Source: Apium graveolens
Lineage: Eukaryota > Streptophyta > Magnoliopsida > Apiales > Apiaceae
Direction: 5' to 3'
NCBI RefSeq assembly: GCF_009905375.1
Contig: NC_133652.1
Coordinates: 20,843,262-20,907,261, forward strand
Length of the DNA stretch: 64,000 nucleotides
Position numbers and translations under genes: made by a program. The notes below the pieces were generated by a model. That model was not told the DNA's origin, did not search any database, and saw nothing but the letters and a program-made list of their open reading frames with translations. This document shows positions 45,021 to 57,152 of this stretch, one piece after another (position 1 is the first letter of the stretch; the number at the start of each line of letters is the position of its first letter).

Positions 45021-45209
45021 ATGAGCTTTTAGTTATCCCAAGGCTCCTGTTGAAACTAAAAATTGTAAACGAGATTGAGAAACATGATCTAAATGAGCAT
45101 GGCATAGCTAGAAGTCAGAAGGCAAATCACTCAAACGAAAAAAATATAAATCAACACTAAGAGTTCCCATATCAAATACATTGAGTTCATCCAAAACATA
45201 AAGTCCTCC

Positions 45210-45530
45210 CTACTTACGACCATTTTCAATTACTTTTTGAGATCTCGGATCCATAACACAAGTAGTAGAAGAAAAAGAAACCAAGTAACCAGATTCACAT
45301 AATTGACGAGTTGAAATAAGATTTAACTTGAGATCCGGATTTAAATAAACATCAAAGAGAGACACCTTTGAGTTAACTACAGAACCAACACCTCGTAACG
45401 GCATAAGAGTGCCATCAGAAGTCATGATGGATAAAGATAAATCATCAGAAAACGAAACGAAAAAGGATCAATGAAGAGACATGTGATAAGATGCACCCGA
45501 ATCCAGAATTCATAGAGAAGAAAATAAACT
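45210..45530 (-). pseudogene. Element D protease
   Basis: Minus strand begins ILDSGASYHM (active site D-S-G; first Ile restored from sequence near 45510), followed by TSDGTLMPLRGVGSVV, DVYLNPDLKLNLISTRQLCE and DPRSQKVIENGRK, the usual copia protease layout. A stop separates the active-site segment from the rest. Upstream, where gag should be (45531-46243), I find no gag motif or zinc knuckle. Confidence 0.75.
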
Positions 45531-46243
45531 TGAAGTACCAGTTGACAAAAGACCTATTGATGATGAGATATACATGTCGAGATGCTGCTGAAACTAAACT
45601 CAAACCAAATCAGAAATAAAGTCGAATCCAAATTCAACACCAAATTTAAACTGTATCCATATTCAATCAAGAAACCAAACCCGAAATCAAATCCAAACTC
45701 AAAATAACCAATTCCAATCCAAAATTATATCCGAAAGCAGATCTAAAACCAATTTCAATTCCGACTGAAAATCCAAAACTAATATATAATCTCAAACAGA
45801 TAAACCAATTACTACAACCGTAACATTCCAATAATCGAGTACTACAAAATCCAATCAATCAAATAACACAAATTACAATATTAACAACGATGAAAAGAAT
45901 GAACTAAAAGTAAACAGTAACCTGTTGAAACCATCAAAAAATCAATTTCTAGAGCTCTAAATACGATCTCCACCGTTCAAAATTTAGATACCGATGCAAA
46001 GAAGGCGTGGTTAAAATTTCAAGATGATCCAATAGTTGAAATTCCGAGAATCGTAAAAACGAGTTGGATAACTCCGGGAATCGTAAAAACAAGTTGGCTG
46101 ATCTGGGTAGAAAGATTTCTGCAAATTTTCGAGAAACTTTTGTTGTTGTAACATACCTCTATCTATTTAACGATTCAACTAAACTTCGAAGATCATCCCT
46201 AAAGTTGATACTCAAATCACTCGAAACCTAAATCTTGATAACA

Positions 46244-46377
46244 TGATAGTTTTAGAGATATAATACGAACATAAAACTTTATTACAATCAACTTTAGAAT
46301 TTATAATACATGTCTCAACTTATATAGAAAATCAATATAAATTAAATACCGAAAATATTATAATATATATTCTAACA
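46244..46377 (-). repeat. 5' LTR of element D (134 bp)
   Basis: Minus strand TGTTAGAATATATATTATAA ... CTAAAACTATCA. The adjacent inner sequence TGTTATCAAGAT may be its primer-binding site. It is very short for a copia LTR. Confidence 0.75.
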
Positions 46378-46696
46378 CAAATTATTGCCATCTCCCACCC
46401 TTGTGAAATTTCAAGTGAAGTCTAATGTAACGAATTATTGTCAAGTTTCTTTGGACCTGCATGTTAAATAGATGCGTCAAGTTTCCCACTGCATACATGA
46501 CCTTTGATAATTGAGCAGTAGAAAAGCATACGAATCACCAAAAATGCAAACACATCAAGGCACAAATAATATCGGATAGTTTCGTATGACTATATGCTAT
46601 AAAGGACGAAGACCTATATTTGACTACACCGTAGTATATATCTCATATGCTCAAACCAACTATGTATATATAAGAATCTAAAGTAATAGAACATGA
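46378..46696. other. PME 3' flank
   Basis: About 320 bp between the PME stop codon and element D; the likely 3' UTR of the minus-strand gene. Nothing else is seen. Confidence 0.5.
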
Positions 46697-48360
46697 TCAT
46701 AACCCAGGAGTGTAAGGCACTCCAGTAGCCGCAAGCCATAAATTATCATTTAAGAAACTCGCAACAGAAAATCTTTCAGCCTCCTCAGCATTTGTTATGA
46801 TATGATACCCTGGCCATTTCACCCTGTCAGCAGTACCTGCACCACTTCCATTATTCATATATTCACCATAATATAATGTCTGTAGTGCAAAATCGCCGTT
46901 CCATGGAAGCCAACCAGAGGGGTCGACTAAATCATCTAGATAACTTTTTACGACAATTGTCCTTGAATATTCCTTCCACGGCCTTCCAAGATAAGTCTTA
47001 AACGTACCCTGAACTGGTTTCAAATCCGGGGCTGCTGTGACCAAACAATTATGTAACACAATACCTGTGTTCTCGTCGGGACTTGATCTCTCTTGTGCTG
47101 TTATGGTATTCATTTGTTTGCTCATTGGCATCCTCACATAAATGTTACTGTTTTGTATGACTGCAACAGCATTGCCGAATATAAAGTCTACAGTTCCGTA
47201 GATGTCACAGTTGCGGTAGAATTGACGATTAGAATGAACGTAGAGAGTATCTTGATAACCTTTGAAGCTGCAATTGTAAAAAACTGATAAATCTGAGCTA
47301 GACCGCATTGCAACAGCTTGGTGCTTCTGGGGTCCGGCTGTGTTTTCAAAAGTCATGCCCCGAACAATCAATCCTTGTCCTCTAGCAGCTGCATCAAATT
47401 AAAAAAAAAATCAGGGTATATACAGAGAGACGGTCTTAGACACCATATATGCATGCACTACTAACATAAGTGTGATAATAATCAGAAAACTTACGCAAAC
47501 TCACCAAAAGTTGCTGATCGAAAAGTTGTGAAGCCATCTGCATTACTGTTACTGCCTGTAACAATTGTAGCATCAATCCCATCTCCAAAAAGCGTCAAAT
47601 TCTTGACTGATCTCTTGATCTCTACGTACTCATTGTAAACTCCTTTTTTCACGTATATAACAAATCTCTTGATCCCAGTCTTTGCAGCCACAGCCTCAGA
47701 TATGGTCGTAAAATTACCCGACCCGTCTTGCGCTACAACCACATCAATCGGCGGTGCCTCTGCCTCAAGAAGCTTGCGGTCACTTGCTGAAAGCCACTCC
47801 GGCAGCTCATGATCTAGTAAGTGCCGCTCTTTTGAATTTTTACTAGATAGATCTGAATATTTACTAGATAGCCTCGAAGTTTTTGAAGCCATTACAGCTT
47901 TATTTATGGCAAGAGAATTGCTAAGGAACTTTGAGATATTATTCGAGGGAAAGAATTTAAAGTAAATATTTGATAAGTTGAAATCTGCAAAACCATTATG
48001 ACATGTTTCATGGTTCGTAAGGGATGAACTCAACCAAGTATGAACATCGTTAGTATAATCCTTCTTGGTTTTACTTAAAGACATGGAATGATTGAGGTAG
48101 TGAATACTATCCTCGTACAGCTCCAAACAATCAGCCCACGCAGAATTGGCTCTATCTTCGAAAGAGGTTGTGTTCATGGCTGATATGAGATGATGGACTT
48201 GCACGGCCTCATTCATCGTGTCTGAAAGTGCAGAATCACGGTGCACGATAAACGGGGTCGTCTCAAGGTTGGTTTTCTTAGCACCATGCACAACCACAGT
48301 AGGAATAAACACCAGAAGATGGATGAAAAGACAAGTTGATACGATTGCCATATACTCCAT
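46697..48360 (-). CDS. Type-I pectin methylesterase (PMEI-PME), two exons
   Basis: Exons are 48360-47505 and 47388-46697; the 116-bp intron has TTTTG|GTGAGT and GATGCAG|CT borders, phase 1, giving 515 aa. The chosen start is MEYMAIVSTCLFIHLLVFIP, a good signal peptide; an ATG at 48384 would add 8 residues but lies very close to the predicted TSS. Residues 40-190 form the inhibitor-like pro-domain, followed by a basic processing motif (SDRKLLEA). The catalytic domain has GVYNEYVEI, QAVAMRSSSD, QDTLYVHSNRQFY, GTVDFIFGNA and YLGRPWKEYSRTIVV, so both catalytic Asp residues and the Arg are present. The enzyme removes methyl esters from cell-wall homogalacturonan after secretion. Length and intron position are usual for the family. 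The gene looks intact. Confidence 0.93.
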
Positions 48361-48417
48361 TTTTATGTTTATATAAGCAATCATTTGAGTTTGAGTATTT
48401 GAAGATTGAAGGCCAGG

Positions 48418-48425
48418 TTTTTATA
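48418..48425 (-). promoter_or_regulatory. TATA box of the PME gene
   Basis: Minus strand TATAAAAA, about 60 bp before the ATG at 48360; a TSS near 48390 would give a leader of roughly 30 nt and argues against the ATG at 48384. Confidence 0.6.
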
Positions 48426-48429
48426 GGCT

Positions 48430-49487
48430 CGCGTTAACTATATATGTTTTCGATACCGCGTTTGCTCCAAATGTATGAGACAACTAAGATATCCATAATT
48501 GTAGATGAAAATGTAATTTATATAAACAAAATTATAGTTCTACCTTTGCACGGGCTGTTTATAAATGAGCGACAGATTTGTAAGTTAGGTACTTGCTATG
48601 TTTTGAAAAGATTAGGACAAATATAAAGTTTGTGAAATCTTACAGCCATTTAAGAAAATCTTAATCTGAGAAACATTTTATTAGTGTATTGCAACTTTCA
48701 CTTGCCAATGTTAATAATTTTCAGCACTGACATTTGACAACTAATTAGCTGCTAATTTCAATAGTTTATTTAGCAAAAATATATGTAAAATATATTCTCT
48801 TCAAATATTCTCCCCAAAAAATTTACCAAATGAGTTGGCTGACACATGGCTGATAACACATGGCTGATTTTAATTTGTGGGCGCATATAAATACACCTGG
48901 TCTCATATTATTATTAGAAAAGTTGCCAAATATTTAGATGACACATGATTTGGGAAATTTTTTGGTGTAAAAATTTGGGGTCTCTAGCATTTTCCTCGCA
49001 TAAAGTTGATTCCAAAATTAATATATGAATAAGGTAATATGCTAACACCATATAAATAAAATAAATATGGTAATAAGATTTTGTTATTTTCTTGTTGTCA
49101 CTAAATAAAAAGCTAAATTATTTTCTTGTTGTCAATAAATAAAAACTTGTCCATAAATTATTTCCTAGTTTATTGCTATAATTATAGAATATCTTTTAAT
49201 TTGAAAAAAAATTAAAGACCGTGAAAATGAAACTAAAAAGTCTCGAATAACATAATCCTTTTTCAAAGTTAGAAGCTTATATATAGTATATAATGGTAAA
49301 GTAATATTTCGTATTATAGAATTATTCATTGTAGAGTTAAATATTAGCTAACAGCCAACTTACAACAAATAAAAGCAAAAATCCCACAAGTTATTATCAT
49401 TTATTACTGGGCCTAATCATATATTGCTCAACAATTATTTTGTGAAGGCTTATTTCAAGGTTAAATATTTAACTTATTCTAACCGGA
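48430..49487. other. PME upstream region / spacer
   Basis: AT-rich with no supported coding sequence. It includes a short direct repeat, 'gctgacacatggctgataac acatggctg', at 48839-48865. Any distal promoter elements of the PME gene would lie here, but I can name none. Confidence 0.45.
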
Positions 49488-49490
49488 TAA

Positions 49491-49882
49491 GAGCATCAGA
49501 ACCCTTAACTAAAAATCATTAATACATACAATAAATAAAAAATATAGAGATTATGTAAAAAAAATCATCTCCAATGGTACATTCCCATTATTTATAAATA
49601 TAGTCAACTTCTTAATGTTAGCTATATTTATTAAACCACTTACAGAAATGTAAAAAAAATCTTATCATTTATTATCATATTGAAGTAATATACAATATTT
49701 ATAACAACATAAAATTTTAATAACATACTATTTTTAAAACATAGCTAACCAATATAGTCAATACCATTGAAGTACAATGACTTACCCATTCAATAAATTT
49801 TACATATTGTCCAATAAATTTTACATATTGTCCTACAAATCCAATTATAGCTAAATTATAGTTAATACTATTGGAGATACTC
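49491..49882. mobile_element. PIF/Harbinger-like (Tourist) MITE
   Basis: Ends GAGCATC and GATACTC (reverse complement GAGTATC) are flanked by TAA at 49488-49490 and 49883-49885, the 3-bp target typical of PIF/Harbinger MITEs. Internal inverted similarity includes 'ctccaatg' against 'attggag' and 'ttagctata' against 'tatagcta'. 392 bp, no coding. Confidence 0.55.
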
Positions 49883-49979
49883 TAAGCTCTTTAGAATACT
49901 CTAAACTCTGTGTATAAAACATTCAACTATATTTTAACTATATTATACTTACCGGACATAAGTTGACTTCTATTCTTCA

Positions 49980-50400
49980 TAAATTTTGTTTTTAACACAA
50001 ATCCCCTTCTATTCTTTGTAAATTTTATTTTATTTTTAGTTAGTATTCATCCAATCGTCTATTTACTTTATAAAATAAAAAAATAAACTATTTGTAAATT
50101 ATATTAAAAATTATTATGTTACGTTAAATTAAGTAAAAAAACTTATATTTACTTTTAATTTTAGAAAAACCACAAACTACTAAGTAAATTATTAACACAA
50201 ATTGACTTATATTCTCTGTAAATTTTATTTATTTGTAAATCATATTAAAAATTTATTAAGTTACGTTATATTAAGTAAAATAACATATATTTACTTTTAT
50301 TTTGAAAAACTACTAATTACAAAGTAAACTATTAACACAAATTGACATTTATTCTCTGTAAACTTTATTTTCTATAATATTATTTTAAAAATAATTAAGT
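49980..50400. repeat. AT-rich imperfect tandem repeats (~135-140 bp)
   Basis: Three units share the words 'attctctgtaaattttatt', 'ttaagttacgttatattaag' (with variants), 'tatatttacttttatttt' and 'aagtaaactattaacacaaa'. Similar words reappear after element C at about 62810-62890 and 63330-63365, so C inserted into or near this repeat field. Confidence 0.6.
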
Positions 50401-50548
50401 AATAGCAAATTAGTTTAGTAACATTTATTAACTTTTAAACCGAAAATTATTGATTTAACGATTGTATTTGTTACTGTCCATCACAACGCTTATTTACTTT
50501 AAATTAAAAAATATATTTTAACAGTAACAAATTTATGAGTTGTATTTA

Positions 50549-51142
50549 TGTTAGATATATTTCATAATGTCATGGCTAATGTGATTTATGTTTAGTTTTC
50601 AGATCTTACTTAAACAGGATAAATCAGTACTAACTGGAAGTCAGGACTTAAGGATATCAGTACTTATATTATCAGAAGATAATTATCAAAAGATGGATAT
50701 CAGAACTTAAGTACTGAAGGACGTTCAGATAAGGAAGACAGCTGGTTAAAGAAAAGAAGATCGAGACAAACATAAGAAGAGATATGCATGAAGAAGGATT
50801 TCTATGAAGAATAGAATACTTGAAAGAAAAGATATCTGATTGATATATTTTAGGAAGCAGAATTATATTCCATATTAATTAGCGATTATCTTGTAACTGT
50901 GTAGTATATAAACACAGACATAGGGTTTACACTATAAGTGTTATCACAATTGAGAAGATTATTCTTTGAAACCCTAGAAGCTCTCGTGATATTTGTTCAT
51001 CACTGAGAGAGAACAGTTCCATACTGTAACAGAGTTTATTATTTTAAATAAAGTTTGTTTTCTGTTACTTGAGTTATTAAAGTTCGATTTGATTGTGCTA
51101 TACACTGTATTCACCCCCCTCTACAGTGTGTGTGACCTAACA
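50549..51142 (+). repeat. 5' LTR of element C
   Basis: 594 bp, TGTTAGATATATTTCATAAT ... GTGACCTAACA. TATA at about 50904-50913 (AGTATATAAA). Clearly similar to 62209-62801, with dozens of small differences. Confidence 0.93.
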
Positions 51143-51144
51143 AG

Positions 51145-51157
51145 TGGTATCAGAGCC
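51145..51157 (+). other. Primer-binding site of element C
   Basis: TGGTATCAGAGCC, complementary to initiator tRNA-Met, two bases after the LTR. Confidence 0.93.
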
Positions 51158-51198
51158 TATTTGTTAACACACAAACAGTTTAAGATCCAAACATAATC

Positions 51199-53538
51199 AT
51201 GTCTGAAGCAGAAACTCCAACTAAGCCCACCAAAGCTGAAGAACCTCCAAAGACACAAATTCAAAGCCGATATGAGACTATTAGAGTTCCCATATTGAGA
51301 CCATCTGAATATGCCATATGGAAGGTGAGGATGACCATGTTTCTGGAAGCTACATATCCAGAATATCTTGATAGAATCAAGGAAGGGCCTCACAAACCAA
51401 CCAAGCTCGTTGTTGCAGTTGCAGGTGAAGCAGCAAAGTCTGTAACAAAGGAGAAGAGTGATTACACTGCTGAAGATATCGCATCAATTGCTAAGGATGC
51501 TTAAGTACGACACTTACTGCATAGTGCTATTGATAATGTAATGTCAAACAGGGTAATAAACTGCAAGACTGCAAAGGAGATATGGGATGCCTTGGAAACA
51601 AGATGTTAGGGAACGGATACGATTAAGAAGAACAGGAAGACAATACTCACTCAAGAGTATGAACACTTTGACTCAAAGGCTAATGAGTCATTGACTGATT
51701 TATAAGATAGATTTGTCAAACTCTTGAATGATTTGTCACTGGTTAATAAGGAGTATGATCTTGAAGATTTAAACCTTAAATTCCTGTTAGCTCTTCCTGA
51801 ATGCTGGGATTTGAAGGTAACAACAATAAGAGACAACTATAATCTTGATGAAACAACTCTTGATGAAATTTATGGAATGCTCAAGACTCATGAACTTGAG
51901 ATGGAACAAAGAAGCAAGAGGAAAGGAGGAAAGTCAAGGACAGTTGCTCTTAAGAATGAAGAAGAATCCCCCAAGGCAGCTACCTCAAGGAAAGACAAGG
52001 GTAAAGCTCTCTTCACAAAGTCTGATACTGAGTCATCAAGTTCTGAAAGTGATGATGACTCAGAATCTGAAAGCTTGCCTGAGACGAATGCTGATGAAGA
52101 GATGATGAAGCTGTGTGCTCTTATGGTGAAAGGAATCACAAAGATTGCATACAGGAAGTTCAGGAAGGAAAAGAAGTTTTCCAGGAAAGGAGCAAGTTCT
52201 GATAAGAAGAATATCAGAAAATCTGAGGGAAGATGAGGAAAGTCTGACAGAGGAGATTATACAAATGTCAAATGCTACAACTGTGGTGAGAAAGGCCACA
52301 TATCTACTGATTGCAAGAAAGTGAAGAGTGACAAAGGCAAGACTCTTGTCACAAAGAAGAAAAGCTAGACAGACCCCTCAGATTCTGAAAGTGAGAAGAA
52401 TTATGCCTTGATGGCAAATGCTGATAAGGCAAGTGCTGAAAGCAGTTCTGAAGCTGCTGAATTAAAGGTAACTCAAACTACTTATGCCTTTCATACTGAT
52501 GATATTAATGAGTTGAGAAGATATCTTAAAACCATGTTCATTAGTTATAGAGATCAAACTTTAACATGTGAAAGATTAACTTCTGAAAATCTTGCTTGCA
52601 AAAAGAGGAATGATTATTTAGAAAAAGAGTTAGTCATGTTCCATCAAACTCAGAAAGATAGAGATGATGATTTCTATGTTAGGGATGAAGTGCTTAAAAT
52701 GAATGAATCTCTAAAAGCTGAGTTAGAAAAGGAAAGAGAGATTATCAGGACTAGGACTAACTCTGGCAGAACAACTCAGAATTTGTTAAGTAGTGAAAAC
52801 TGGAAAGAGGGTTTAGGTTATGAAGAGGATAAGAATGATAAAGGAACTGTAGATATTAAGCCTGTAGTTGTTAAACAAAAGTCAAAGTTAAAACCTGTTA
52901 AGTTTGTAGCTGTAAAGTTTGAAAATGAGAATTCAGAAGTTAAAAAGGAATTAACTTCTGATAAACTAAAACAGGAAAAGACAACTGAAGTAAACGTAGG
53001 CTTAATGACTAAGAAGCAGCTTAAGCATAAGCTGAAAGATGTTAAGAATGCAAACAAGGTAAAATCACCTAGGAAAAATAGGAATGGAAAGGAAGGTTTG
53101 AATAAAAGCAATAATTATAAGCCTGTTCCTGAGGCTCCTAGGAAAATGTGTCATAACTGTGGAAGTTCTAACCATCTGGCTTCTTTTTGCAGGAAGAATA
53201 AGAACATAAACTCCTTACCTTCAAAGTCAGGAGTTAAGAGTCAGTCTGTTAGATATAAGCCACAAAATCCTTGTTTTCATTGTGGTAGTTTATGGCATTC
53301 CATTTCTACTTGTAAGGAATATCATAGTTTGTACTATGATTATTATCAAATAAAACCTTCTTTAAAGAAAGTTACCATTGTTCCTTCTAGTGTAAGTTCT
53401 GATTCAAAGTCTGATAGTGTAAATTCAGATAAGAAAATTGTTAACATAAACTCTGATGCTAAATCCGCTGCAAATGTTAACAGACTTAATAAGGCCAAAG
53501 GATCCAAGCATGTCTGGGTCCTTAAAACTAATCATTAG
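51199..53538 (+). pseudogene. Gag of element C with three zinc knuckles
   Basis: Starts MSEAETPTKPTKAEEPPK 42 bp after the PBS. The N-terminal gag core is interrupted by stops (TAA near 51503, TAG near 51607, TAA near 51703, TGA near 52234, TAG near 52366). The order otherwise matches A: gag core, Ser/Asp-Glu linker, CYNCGEKGHISTDC, coiled coil (52500-52760), then an open C-terminal part with CHNCGSSNHLASFC and CFHCGSLWHSISTC. The extra C-terminal knuckle pair is preserved here and damaged in A. It cannot be translated whole. Confidence 0.88.
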
Positions 53539-53550
53539 TGGTCTTTGTGA

Positions 53551-55385
53551 TTGCAGGGCAACAGGAAATACATCCTAGTTCTGGACAGTGGATGTTCAGG
53601 ACATATAACTGGAAATAAAGCCCTACTATCAGACTTTGTGGAGAAGGCTGACCCAAGTATTTCTTATGGAGATGGCAACATTGGAAAAACATTGGGATAT
53701 GGCAATATCAATCTTGGGAATGTCATCATTAAAGAAGTAGCTCTGGTCTCAGGACTTAAACACAATCTGCTGAGTGTCAGTCAAATCTGTGACAGAGCTT
53801 ATCATGTAGATTTCTTTGAAGAACACTGTGAAGTTGTAAGTAAATCTACAGGCAAAGTTGTTCTGAAAGGATACAGGCGTGGTAACATTTAAGAAGCCAA
53901 GATTTCAACAAGTACTGATGGTTCTGCAATCTGTCTGATGAGTAGAGCATCAATTGAAGAAAGCTGGAATTGGCACAAAAAACTCTCTCATTTAAATTTC
54001 AACAATATAAATGAACTAGTCAAGAAAGATCTTGTGAGAGGACTGCCAAAGTCAGTATTTGCTCCTGATGGCCTTTGTGATTCTTGTCAGAAGGCTAAAC
54101 AAAGGAAATCCTCATTCAAGAGCAAGACTGAATCATCAATTCTTGAGCCTTATCATCTTCTACATGTTGATCTATTTGGTCCAGTAAATGTCATGTCTAT
54201 TGCAAAGAAGAAATATGACATGGTCATAGTGGATGAGTTCACCAGGTACACATGGGTGTATTTCTTTGCACACTAAAAGTGAAACTGCATCTATCTTGAT
54301 TGATCATGTCAGGCAACTGGATAAATTGGTCAAAGATTCTGTGAAAATAATAAGGAGTGATAATGGTACTGAGTTCAAGAATTTGATAATGGAAGAGTTC
54401 TGCAAAAACCATGGAATCAAGCATGAATTTTCTGCTCCTGGAACTCCACAGCAAAATGGAATTGTTGAAAGAAAGAATAGAACTCTCATTGAAATTGCAC
54501 GTACAATGCTTGATGAAGCAAAGCTTCCAACCTATTTCCGGGCTGAAGCTGTGCAGACTGCTTGTTTTACTCAGAATGCGACACTAATTAATAAGCATGG
54601 AAAGACACCATATGAGATGGTGAAGAAAAAGAAGTCAAATCTGAAGTATTTTCACGTATTTGGATGCAAGTGTTTTGTTCATAAGACTCATCCTGAACAA
54701 CTATCCAAATTTGATTTAAAAGCTGATGAAGGAATCTTTGTTGGGTATCCACTTTCCACAAAAGCCTTCAGAGTCTATAACTTAAGAACAAGAGTGGTCA
54801 TGGAATCTATCAATGTCTCTTTTGATGATAAGAAGATTACTGGACTTGAAGATTTTATTGATCATGATCAGCTGAGATTTGAAAATGAAGACTTAAATTC
54901 TGATACTGAAAATCCTGACAATCTAAATCCTGATACTGCAAACTCTGATGGACTAATCTCTGATGTTATTGAAACTGTGGTGACTACGCCAAAGGAAGAT
55001 GCACCTATGCAGGGGGAGCATACTCAAGATATTACCACATCTCAAGAAGCATCAAAACATACATCTAGCTCTTCAAGTTCTGATTCGTCAAGTTCTGATA
55101 AGCCAAGTTCTGATAGTTCTGAAAATCTAAATACTGAAGAATCCAACTCAGAGAGCATAGTTTCAGGGGGAGCATCAGAAAATGTTAATGAAGACAGCAT
55201 GGATCATGGGGGAGCATCCAGTTATAGAGAAAACCTTCCATCTGCAAGGAAGTGGACCAAATCACATACACCTGATTTGATAATTGGAAATCCTGATGTA
55301 AGTGTCAGAACTAGAACAGCTACTTCAAGTGAATGTCTTTACAATTCTTTTCTTTCTCAGAATGAGCCAAAGAAAGTGGAAGCTG
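53551..55385 (+). pseudogene. Protease, integrase and linker of element C
   Basis: Protease: LDSGCSGHITG, then YGDGNIGKTLGYGNI; a TAA at about 53890 replaces Tyr. GAG-pre-integrase block WHKKLSHLNFNNI, zinc-binding CDSCQKAKQR, and integrase triad HVDLFGP, RSDNGTEF and PQQNGIVERKNR all present, so the D, D and E are intact. A one-base insertion near 54265 shifts the frame between the first Asp and the second. The Ser/Asp-rich linker ([20 protein letters not shown]) follows, up to the RT deletion junction near 55381-55386. Confidence 0.88.
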
Positions 55386-55800
55386 CCAATTTCTTGGAAG
55401 CAGATTGGTTTCTTGGTTTAGCAAGAAACAAAAGTCAATTTTCACATCAACTGCAGAAGCAGAATACATTGCTGCAGGAAGCTGTTGTGCACAGATTCTT
55501 TGGATGAAGAATCAGTTACTGGATTATGAGTTAACATATTTTAAAATCCCTATTTACTGTGATAATCAAAGTGCTATTGCTATGACAGGTAATCAAGTTC
55601 AACACTCAATGACAAAGCACATCAGTATCAGGTACCAGTTCATAAGGGAACATGTGGATGAAGGTACAGTGGAATTGCACTTTGTTCCAACAGATCAACA
55701 ACTAGCATATATCTTCACAAAACCACTGTGTGAAGCTACTTTTAAAAGATTGGTAAATGAACTTGGAATGGTTTCAGGTTCTTTCTCTAAATCTGCTTAG
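55386..55800 (+). pseudogene. RNase H of element C joined directly to the integrase linker
   Basis: Reads MVSWFSKKQKSIFTSTAEAE, then EYIAAGSCCAQILWMKNQLL, IPIYCDNQSAIAMTGN, KHISIRYQFIREHV and SGSFSKSA. All of RT and the first RNase H block (present in A at 28680-29780) are missing. The linker frame runs out of frame into this domain and stops at 55507. Confidence 0.85.
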
Positions 55801-57146
55801 TTTTTGTTCTGATGCATCAGATTTTATGATCAGTATTTACAGATATTACTATCTTTGTGTATTCTGTGCTTAATTGAAAATTGCTTAAATACTGATTGTT
55901 GTCTGATGTGAATTTCTAAACTCTGATAGTGAGATGAATGTTTCTATGACCATTCAATCCAATGAGGATAACTATGCTAGATGCTGACCTAGTAGTCTTT
56001 AATATACTAAAGATCCCATGTTTGAAGTAATTGTTTATGTGGAAATCTCTTAACACAAGCAAATTCTGATACTAAGCTTAGTTGAAGTTTATTTTGTGTA
56101 TCTCATTACTAAGTCACAAACTGGAATAGTGCTTCTTATCTGTTAAGTTCCGATGTTAGTAAATCTGATGGATGTACTAAGTGCTGATAAACCTCACTTA
56201 TCAAAAGAAACAGAAAGAGAAATTAAAATCAGGTACTCCTTTGAGATCTAGAGTAAAAACTGTGGAAGGGAAGACCCAAGTGCATTGCTGGTATTAAGTA
56301 ATATGCATCAGAAAAGCAAAATAAATATTTTTCTTGGTGACTTTTCACACTCTGTGATTACTGGAGAAATACTCTGATAATAGCATAAATTCTGATAAGC
56401 AGTCGTGACTCACTTACACTGAGAAGCCACTGTAAAATGGAATTTAAAAAGATGCACAAAATTAACACAAAACAGTTGAGGTGGACTCAAACATGAACTC
56501 ATTCAATAGTAGGCTTCAGAATAATGACAGATTTTTAGTAAAGTTTTAGTTATGCCTTATTTCTAAGATGTATTGAAGTGAATCAGACTTTACTCTTTGT
56601 CTGATATTTAGCTTAATGCACACACTAAACACTCCATATGAATGATGAAGATTACTGTGATGATCTATGTTATTTTAGATGAACAGTTTATGTGTCAGAT
56701 TGCATAAATTCTGAGGACGGGTTCTGTTGAACGTTCTGATGATTAAGTTATGAAGAATCGATATCAGAATTTGGGTGAAGAATTACGGAGATATGCATTC
56801 ATTTTTCGAGTTAAGAAATCATGTTCTGATGCCTGTTAAGTTCTGATATAAGTCTAAGTTCTGATATTAAATTCTGATCCTTTACTTGACTTATTTGTGG
56901 ATAAAATCTAAAAACAGTCTCATTTTAAATCAGAATATGTTTGGGCGGAATATTAACAGTCAATATAATTAGGGATAGTGGTACACGTACATGCACAGTA
57001 ATTTTTACTTATTTCTTGTGCGCATTAAACCGTGTTTTACCTTTCCAATGACTGTTTTTCTTCTTCCAAGTCTAGGGAGACGAGGTAGAATTATTTCTAC
57101 CTGTCAGCATTAAATTTCCTTGCGTCTCCTGACATTCTCTTGCCTT
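55801..57146 (+). other. Conserved non-coding region between RNase H and accessory ORFs (element C)
   Basis: Alignable throughout with 26928-28261 of A. Many AGTTCTGAT/AAATTCTGAT words. At 56398-56430: CAGTCGTGACTCACTTACAC followed by TGAGAAGCCAC. No coding capacity. Confidence 0.55.
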
Positions 57147-57152
57147 TATAAA
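57147..57152 (+). promoter_or_regulatory. TATA box of the 89-aa ORF (element C)
   Basis: TATAAA in GCCTTTATAAACCAACACTT, 82 bp before the ATG. The pyrimidine-rich leader that follows ('cactctcctttcctttatac') looks like a plant 5' UTR. The counterpart in A is at 26920-26927. Confidence 0.6.

Larger units (their letters stand above)
37280..46377 (-). mobile_element. Ty1/copia element D, deleted and interrupted by element E (TSD CAAAT)
   Basis: A short 5' LTR (46244-46377) and a 46-bp remnant of the 3' LTR (37280-37325) have identical flanks, caaat at 37275-37279 and 46378-46382, so this is one insertion. Minus-strand protease, integrase, RT and the first RNase H block are present in copia order. 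Gag is not recognisable. Element E (38146-43568) sits inside RT. A deletion fused RNase H to the 3' LTR. Confidence 0.85.

Noticed and set aside
47093..47287. 64-codon frame opposite PME exon 2
   Set aside because: Antisense shadow of a strongly supported PME coding exon.
48361..48384. Upstream ATG of the PME gene at 48384
   Set aside because: Would lie within a few bases of the TSS expected from the TATA box; the downstream Met at 48360 begins a normal signal peptide, though the longer start cannot be excluded.
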